The position numbers and the translations under genes were made by a program. DNA of 64,000 nucleotides. Origin: Agromyces subbeticus DSM 16689. GTDB lineage: Bacteria > Actinomycetota > Actinomycetes > Actinomycetales > Microbacteriaceae. The DNA lies in the NCBI RefSeq assembly GCF_000421565.1, contig NZ_ATXG01000001.1:434001-498000 (forward strand). The letters run 5' to 3'. Positions 59,532 to 64,000 of the stretch are shown in pieces. A model generated the notes under the pieces. It worked only from the letters and a program-made list of their open reading frames with translations. It had not been told where the DNA came from and searched no databases. Position 1 is the first letter of the stretch, and every line of letters starts with the position of its first letter.

Positions 59532-60806
59532 TCAGGTGACCGTGCCGCGCCGCGCGAACCGCGGCTCGCGCCAGACGCCGGTCGCGAGCACCTCCTCGAG
59601 TACGGCGATCGCGTCCCAGACGTCGGCATGCGAGACGTAGAGCGGGGCGAAGCCGAATCGCATGAGGTCGGGTGCGCGGAAGTCGCCGATGACGCCGCGT
59701 TCGATGAGCGCCTGCATCACGGCGTATCCGTCGTCGACCCGCAGTGCGACCTGGCTGCCGCGCTTGGCCGACTGCCGAGGCGTGACCACCTCGACGCCCC
59801 ACGGCGCGAGCCGCGAGTCGACGAGCGAGATGAACAGTTCCGTGAGCCGCAGGCTCTTCTCCCGCACGTCGGCGAGGTCGACCTCGCCCCAGATCTCGAG
59901 GCTCGCCTCGAGCGCCGCCATCGACAGCAGCTGCGGCGTGCCGACACGGAAGCGCGTGACACCGTCGGCCGGCACGTACTCGACGTCGAAGTCGAACGGC
60001 GTGGCATGTCCGTGCCAGCCCGTCACGGCCGGGCTCGCGACGGCGTGGTGCCGCTCGGCGACCCACATGAACGACGGCGAGCCCGGGCCGCCGTTCAGGT
60101 ACTTGTAGGTGCAGCCGATCGCGAAGTCTGCGTCGGCGCCGTTGAGATCGACGGGCACCGCTCCGACGCTGTGGCAGAGGTCCCACACCATGATCGCGCC
60201 GGCCGAGTGCACTCGCCGGGTGACCTCGACCATGTCGTGCATGCGGCCCGTTCGATAGTCGACGTGGGTGAGCACGACGACGGCGACGTCATCGTCGAGC
60301 ACCTCGTCGAGGCTCGGCCCGCCGTCGTCGATCAGTCGTCGTTCGAGGGGCGCCGGCCGGCCGAGGAGCTGCTGCACGCCGTCGAGGATGTAGAGATCGG
60401 TCGGGAAATTGCTTCGTTCCGAGACGATGACGCGTCGATCGGGACGCAGCCGCGCCGCGGCGACGGCGACCTGGAAGAGGCTCGCGCTGGTCGAATCGCC
60501 GAGCACCACTTCGCCCTCGGCCGCGCCGATCAGGGGCGCGATGCGATCGCCGAGGACGAGCGGCTTCGCGAACCACCCGGCATCGTTCCAGCTGCGGATG
60601 AGCCCGGTGCCCCATTCCTCGGTGATGACGTGCGCGACGTGCGCCGCCGTCGCCTGCGGCAGGGCGCCGAGCGAGTTGCCGTCGAGGTAGACGAGGTCGT
60701 CGGGCAGCGCGAAACGGTCGCGATACGCGGCGAGCGGGTCGGCAGCGTCGAGGGCGAGGCAGGTCGCGCGATCGATGGCGAGAGGGGCGGATGTCGCGAG
60801 GCTCAT
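59532..60806 (-). CDS. kynU: Kynureninase
   Basis: 424 residues, ATG 60806. PLP-dependent fold type I: YLDGNSLGALP near the N-terminus, RSWNDAGWF, MVWDLCHSVGAVPVDLN, and the PLP lysine in CTYKYLNGGPGSP (Lys235). It cleaves kynurenine or 3-hydroxykynurenine to (3-hydroxy)anthranilate and alanine. Neighbouring 3-hydroxyanthranilate genes indicate the 3-hydroxy branch. No kynurenine 3-monooxygenase, tryptophan dioxygenase or formamidase lies in the window. Length matches the family. It precedes the PucR gene and follows the ACMS decarboxylase gene by 39 bp. Confidence 0.93.
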   Translation of the reverse strand: MSLATSAPLAIDRATCLALDAADPLAAYRDRFALPDDLVYLDGNSLGALPQATAAHVAHVITEEWGTGLIRSWNDAGWFAKPLVLGDRIAPLIGAAEGEVVLGDSTSASLFQVAVAAARLRPDRRVIVSERSNFPTDLYILDGVQQLLGRPAPLERRLIDDGGPSLDEVLDDDVAVVVLTHVDYRTGRMHDMVEVTRRVHSAGAIMVWDLCHSVGAVPVDLNGADADFAIGCTYKYLNGGPGSPSFMWVAERHHAVASPAVTGWHGHATPFDFDVEYVPADGVTRFRVGTPQLLSMAALEASLEIWGEVDLADVREKSLRLTELFISLVDSRLAPWGVEVVTPRQSAKRGSQVALRVDDGYAVMQALIERGVIGDFRAPDLMRFGFAPLYVSHADVWDAIAVLEEVLATGVWREPRFARRGTVT

Positions 60807-60845
60807 GGTGTGCGTCGTCCTTTTGCGGCTCAGGGGCGGGTGCGG

Positions 60846-61838
60846 TCAGAGGGCCAGGAAGCGCCGGGCGTTGCCGTGGCGGATCGCGGTCTTCTGCGCG
60901 TGGGTGAGGAAGTCGGCGCGCTCGACCACCGCACCTACGGGCCGTTCGCCGAGCGGATAGGGATAGTCGCTGCCGAGCATCACCTGCTCGGCGCCCAAGG
61001 TGTCGACGAGCAGTCGCAGGGCGGCGGGGTCGAACACCACTGAGTCGACGCTGAATCGATCGACGTAGGCCGACGGCGGTCGCTCGCTGACACCGATCAG
61101 GTCGGGCCGCTGGTGCCAGGCGTTCTCGAAACGGCCGAGCCAGAAGGCGAAGGAGCCGCCGCCATGGGCGAAGCAGATGCGCAGGCTCGGGGGCACCCGA
61201 TCGAAAACGCCGCCGAGGATCATCGCGATGATCGAGAGATGGGTCTCGGCGGGCATGCCCGTGAGCCAGCGCGCCATCCAGCGGTCGAGGCGCGGCGAGT
61301 CGGGCATGTCCCACGGGTGCACGAGCACGGGGATGCCGCGGTCGGCGCAGTGCTGCAGGAACGTGACGATGCCCTCGTGATCGAGGTCGCGGTCGCCGAC
61401 GTGATTGCCGATCTCGACGCCCACATGTCCGCTTGCCATGGCGCGATCGACTTCGGCGCACGCCGCGTCGGTGTCTTGCAGGGGCACTTGGGCGAAGGGC
61501 AGCAGCCGATCGCGGGCCGGGCTGCAGACCTCGAGGGCGAGGTCGTTGAAGATGCGCGCCACCTTGGCGGCCTCACGTGGACCGGCTTCGTAGGAGAAGA
61601 AGACCGGAGTGGGCGAGACGACCTGCAGGTCGACGCCGTCGGCATCCATGTCGGCGAGCCTCGCCTCGGCCTCCCAGCACCGCGGATCGATGCGGCGGAA
61701 CTCGCTCGAGCCGACCATGATCATGGCCTCGCGCTCGGAGTCCACGCGGAGCCACGGCCAAGGCCCGGGCCCGACCTGCGCGGCGAGGTCGGGCCAGCCC
61801 TTCGGCACGAAGTGCGTGTGGACGTCGATCTTGCCCAC
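60846..61838 (-). CDS. 2-amino-3-carboxymuconate-6-semialdehyde decarboxylase (ACMSD, amidohydrolase family)
   Basis: 330 residues from a GTG at 61838 with AAGGG about 9 bp upstream; it begins exactly at the metal-binding HxH motif (KIDVHTHFVP). Amidohydrolase_2 fold with VLVHPWDMP (third His), FAHGGGSF, and the catalytic Asp in LGSDYPYPLGE. It decarboxylates ACMS to 2-aminomuconate semialdehyde, diverting it from spontaneous quinolinate formation. Starts 5 bp after the dioxygenase stop. The Arg/His contacts of ACMSD (AWLRVDSEREAMIM region) look intact. Confidence 0.88.
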   Translation of the reverse strand: MGKIDVHTHFVPKGWPDLAAQVGPGPWPWLRVDSEREAMIMVGSSEFRRIDPRCWEAEARLADMDADGVDLQVVSPTPVFFSYEAGPREAAKVARIFNDLALEVCSPARDRLLPFAQVPLQDTDAACAEVDRAMASGHVGVEIGNHVGDRDLDHEGIVTFLQHCADRGIPVLVHPWDMPDSPRLDRWMARWLTGMPAETHLSIIAMILGGVFDRVPPSLRICFAHGGGSFAFWLGRFENAWHQRPDLIGVSERPPSAYVDRFSVDSVVFDPAALRLLVDTLGAEQVMLGSDYPYPLGERPVGAVVERADFLTHAQKTAIRHGNARRFLAL

Positions 61839-61843
61839 CCGGT

Positions 61844-62368
61844 TCAGCCCTTGCCGGGGTGGACTGCCCCGCAATTCGGGCAGGTGCGACCCTCTTCGCT
61901 CTCGTAGAAGTCGCGGAATACGGGCGGAAGGTCTTCGACGATGTCGCGTACCTGCAGCTCGACCTCGTGCACCTTCGTGTTGCAGTTCGGGCAGAACCAG
62001 GCGAATTTCTCGAGCGTGCCCTCCTCGCGGATGCGCTCGATGACGATGCCGATCGAACCCGCCTCGGGGCGCTGGGGGGAGTGGTAGACATCGCCGGGCA
62101 ACAGCCACATCTCGCCCTCGCGGATGTCGATGCGCTGCAGGCCGTCGTCGGTCTGCACGTTCACATGCATGTTGCCCCGGTACTGGTAGAACCACTCCTC
62201 GTAGGGATCGAAGTGGAAGTCGGTGCGCTGGTTCGGGCCGCCGACCACCTGCACGATGAAGTCGCCGATCGGCTCCCAGGCCTGCTTGTTGTTCACCGGC
62301 GGCTTCAGGAGGTGCTCGTGCTTCTCGATCCACGCGGCGAAGTCGATGACGGGTGGGATGGTGCTCAT
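61844..62368 (-). CDS. nbaC: 3-hydroxyanthranilate 3,4-dioxygenase
   Basis: 174 residues, the bacterial length. Cupin fold with Fe(II) ligands His52, Glu58 and His96 ([13 protein letters not shown] and GDVYHSPQ). The C-terminal rubredoxin-like iron site has two CPNC pairs (near 125 and 163), as in bacterial HAAO. It opens the ring of 3-hydroxyanthranilate to ACMS. Its start overlaps the RidA-type gene's stop (ATGA at 62365-62368). Confidence 0.93.
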   Translation of the reverse strand: MSTIPPVIDFAAWIEKHEHLLKPPVNNKQAWEPIGDFIVQVVGGPNQRTDFHFDPYEEWFYQYRGNMHVNVQTDDGLQRIDIREGEMWLLPGDVYHSPQRPEAGSIGIVIERIREEGTLEKFAWFCPNCNTKVHEVELQVRDIVEDLPPVFRDFYESEEGRTCPNCGAVHPGKG

Positions 62369-62847
62369 GGTTCCTCCTCGGTTGTGGTGGTGCTGATAGC
62401 CGGTTCGGCACGCCTCGCGACCGCCTGGATCTCGATGCGAAGATGCGGATGCGGCAGGCTGTGCACGGCGACGGTCGTGCGGGCGGGGCCGTTCTCGTCG
62501 AAGTACTCGGCCCAGACCGCGTTGTAGCCGCCGAAGTCGTTCATGTCGACGAGGTAGCTCGTCGTCTGCACGAGATCGCCGAGCGAGCAGCCGCAGGCCG
62601 AGAGCACCTCGCGGATGTTCTCGATGACGGCGCGGGTCTGTACCGCGATGTCGAGGTGCGTGGTGCCGAACTCGTCGACCTCGGCGCCCTCGATCGTGTT
62701 GTCGGGGCGCCGGCTCGAGGTGCCCGACACGAAGACCAGGTCGCCCGAGACCCGCGCATGCGGAAAGCGGCCCCGGGGCACGGCCTTGCCTGCGACGGTG
62801 ACGGCGCCGCTGGCGTCGGTGACGCCCATGTCGTGTTCAGGCATCAC
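62365..62847 (-). CDS. RidA-family protein, probable 2-aminomuconate deaminase
   Basis: 160 residues from ATG 62847 (a second ATG follows at 62844). RidA/YjgF fold: [45 protein letters not shown], and the C-terminal [22 protein letters not shown] with the RidA Arg. Its position between hydratase and dioxygenase matches the AmnD/NbaF deaminase that turns 2-aminomuconate into 4-oxalocrotonate plus ammonia. It overlaps the upstream gene by 11 bp. Confidence 0.85.
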   Translation of the reverse strand: MMPEHDMGVTDASGAVTVAGKAVPRGRFPHARVSGDLVFVSGTSSRRPDNTIEGAEVDEFGTTHLDIAVQTRAVIENIREVLSACGCSLGDLVQTTSYLVDMNDFGGYNAVWAEYFDENGPARTTVAVHSLPHPHLRIEIQAVARRAEPAISTTTTEEEP

Positions 62848-63634
62848 TGATCCGTTCGTTGCGGTCGACCCGAACCGACACCCGCCCGAGGCCGGTCACG
62901 ACCGCCTCGATGCACCCGCGCGCGGGCACCGGCACCGCGGCGGTCGCGGCTCCGGCGAGCAGCACCATGCCGGCACTGAGGGCGAAGCCGTGCGCGGCCG
63001 CGAGGCGCCGTGCGGCGGTGATCGCTCGGTGCGGGTGGCCGAGCACGGCTGCGGTCGATCCCGTCTGCACCGGTCGGCCGTCGATCTCGAGCCGCACCCC
63101 GCGATTGCCGAGATCGCCGGCGTGTGCGGGGTCGGCCCACTGGCCGATGGCGAAGGCTGCGGCTGAGGTGTTGTCGGCCACGACGTCATCGAGCGAGAAC
63201 CGGAAGTCGCGGTACCGCGAGTCGATGATCTCGAGGGCGGGTGCGACGGCCGCGATCGCCGAGGCGGAGCCGCGTGCATCGGCGTCGACCTCGTCGAGAT
63301 CGGTTCCGAGCAGGTAGGCCACTTCGGGTTCGATGCGCGGGTGAATGGCGGTGCGCGGGTCGAACGTTCCACCGTCGTCGATGCGCATCGCGTCGGTCAG
63401 CGTGCCGATGATGACGTCGGAGACGCCCATCTGCTGCGCCTTCGCGCGGCTCGTGAACCCGAGCTTCACGCCGACGACGTGCTCGCCGCGGGCAAGGCGG
63501 CGCGCGATCAGTGCATGCTGCGCCGCGTACGCCGTGCCGAGGCCGATCGTCGCATCCGGTGCGAGCCGCCGGATCGGCGATGCGGTGCGCTGCGCCTTGT
63601 CGAGCGCCGCGGCGAAGGCGGCCGCGGCGGTCAT
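62837..63634 (-). CDS. 2-keto-4-pentenoate hydratase / 4-oxalocrotonate decarboxylase
   Basis: 265 residues from ATG 63634, overlapping the aldolase stop (ATGA). Fumarylacetoacetase-like fold of the MhpD/DmpH family: [42 protein letters not shown] (metal Glu residues), [12 protein letters not shown]. The hydratase and decarboxylase members are close and I cannot separate them by sequence alone. As only one copy is in view, the second enzyme may lie beyond the window edge. Confidence 0.85.
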   Translation of the reverse strand: MTAAAAFAAALDKAQRTASPIRRLAPDATIGLGTAYAAQHALIARRLARGEHVVGVKLGFTSRAKAQQMGVSDVIIGTLTDAMRIDDGGTFDPRTAIHPRIEPEVAYLLGTDLDEVDADARGSASAIAAVAPALEIIDSRYRDFRFSLDDVVADNTSAAAFAIGQWADPAHAGDLGNRGVRLEIDGRPVQTGSTAAVLGHPHRAITAARRLAAAHGFALSAGMVLLAGAATAAVPVPARGCIEAVVTGLGRVSVRVDRNERISDA

Positions 63635-64000
63635 GCTGCGCCGGCTCTCGCGGCGATGAGGTCGAGCGCGACGTCGACGATCATGTCCTCCTGGCCGCCG
63701 ACCATGCGGCGGCGTCCGAGTTCGACGAGGATGTCGCGGGCATCGAGGCCGTGCCGCGTGGCCGCACGTTCGGCGTGCAGCAGGAAGCTCGAGTAGACGC
63801 CCGCGTAGCCGAGCGTGAGGGTCTCGCGGTCGACGCGCACCGGGCGTCGCTGCAGGGGCCGGATGAGCGATTCGGCGGCGTCCTGCAGCGCGAACAGATC
63901 GCAGCCGTGCTCCCATCCGAGCAGGTTCGCGACGGCGATGAACGCCTCGATCGGGCAGTTGCCGGCGCCGGCGCCCTGCCCGGCGAGCGAGGCATCGACG
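63631..64000 (-). CDS. 4-hydroxy-2-oxovalerate aldolase (C-terminal part)
   Basis: Open to the right edge of the window, so only about 123 C-terminal residues are present. [23 protein letters not shown] is the conserved DmpG/MhpE segment with the GAGxGN stretch, followed by the helical communication domain ([36 protein letters not shown]). It splits 4-hydroxy-2-oxovalerate into pyruvate and acetaldehyde, normally channelled to an acylating acetaldehyde dehydrogenase, which should lie just to the right along with 2-aminomuconate semialdehyde dehydrogenase. Confidence 0.88.
   Translation of the reverse strand, partial: VDASLAGQGAGAGNCPIEAFIAVANLLGWEHGCDLFALQDAAESLIRPLQRRPVRVDRETLTLGYAGVYSSFLLHAERAATRHGLDARDILVELGRRRMVGGQEDMIVDVALDLIAARAGAA

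Noticed and set aside
1..64000. tRNA, rRNA, CRISPR, transposase, integrase, att sites
   Set aside because: None seen on reading both strands: no regularly spaced identical repeats of 25-40 bp, no transposase motifs, no CCA-ended cloverleaf candidates.

Overview
High-GC (about 70%) actinobacterial DNA. Codon use is strongly G/C-ending, several starts are GTG, many genes overlap by ATGA, and the words GGATGCC/GGCATCC recur. Together with the gene content this fits Microbacteriaceae (an Agromyces-like soil or plant-associated organism); the genus is inference. I found no tRNA, rRNA, CRISPR array, transposase, integrase or replication origin. The window reads as chromosome.

Region 1 (1-1387): end of a secreted WxL-like protein and a DUF916-type membrane-anchored surface protein.

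Region 2 (1503-22777): a roughly 21-kb glycan-utilisation locus. Four large secreted GH43-type glycosidases, three with CBM or LamG partners, share an unnamed C-terminal module with two conserved cysteines. A Tat-exported alginate-lyase-fold protein carries a C-terminal AbfB (CBM42, arabinofuranose-binding) domain. Two LacI regulators and a YtfQ/YtfR/YtfT/YjfF-type ABC importer complete it, with a second paralogous ATPase. The binding protein resembles the galactofuranose-binding YtfQ, and the AbfB domain points to arabinofuranose, so a furanose-rich plant polysaccharide is the likely substrate (inference). One operator, ATGTT-N6-AACA(A/T), sits in the same promoter geometry before a GH43 gene and before the importer, linking the two halves as one regulon.

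Region 3 (22875-36338): housekeeping and envelope genes. These are a tandem GAF-ANTAR pair, a DEAD-box RNA helicase with a DbpA-type tail, small membrane proteins, CorA, a family 4 glycosyltransferase, an esterase, a CpdA-like phosphodiesterase with a one-base frameshift inside its metal motif, cardiolipin synthase and a Stealth-family phosphotransferase.

Region 4 (36440-48735): a PfpI/MarR pair behind twin palindromic operators, an FMN reductase and a fatty-acid desaturase. Then comes a long operon with an NtaA-type flavin monooxygenase, a peptide/nickel-type ABC importer, a luciferase-like monooxygenase and two carboxymuconolactone-decarboxylase/AhpD-like proteins. It matches the little-studied KPN_01858 / Avi_7170 / Avi_7169 gene set, whose substrate is unknown.

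Region 5 (48753-57825): MarR regulator and membrane protein, class V aminotransferase, BASS transporter, FBP-domain protein, SGNH hydrolase, DUF1918 protein, M14 carboxypeptidase and GH1 beta-glucosidase.

Region 6 (57905-64000, minus strand): a kynurenine-catabolic operon. In transcription order it holds an aldolase (cut by the window edge), hydratase/decarboxylase, RidA-type deaminase, 3-hydroxyanthranilate dioxygenase, ACMS decarboxylase, kynureninase and a PucR regulator. It would convert kynurenine-type substrates through 2-aminomuconate to central metabolites.
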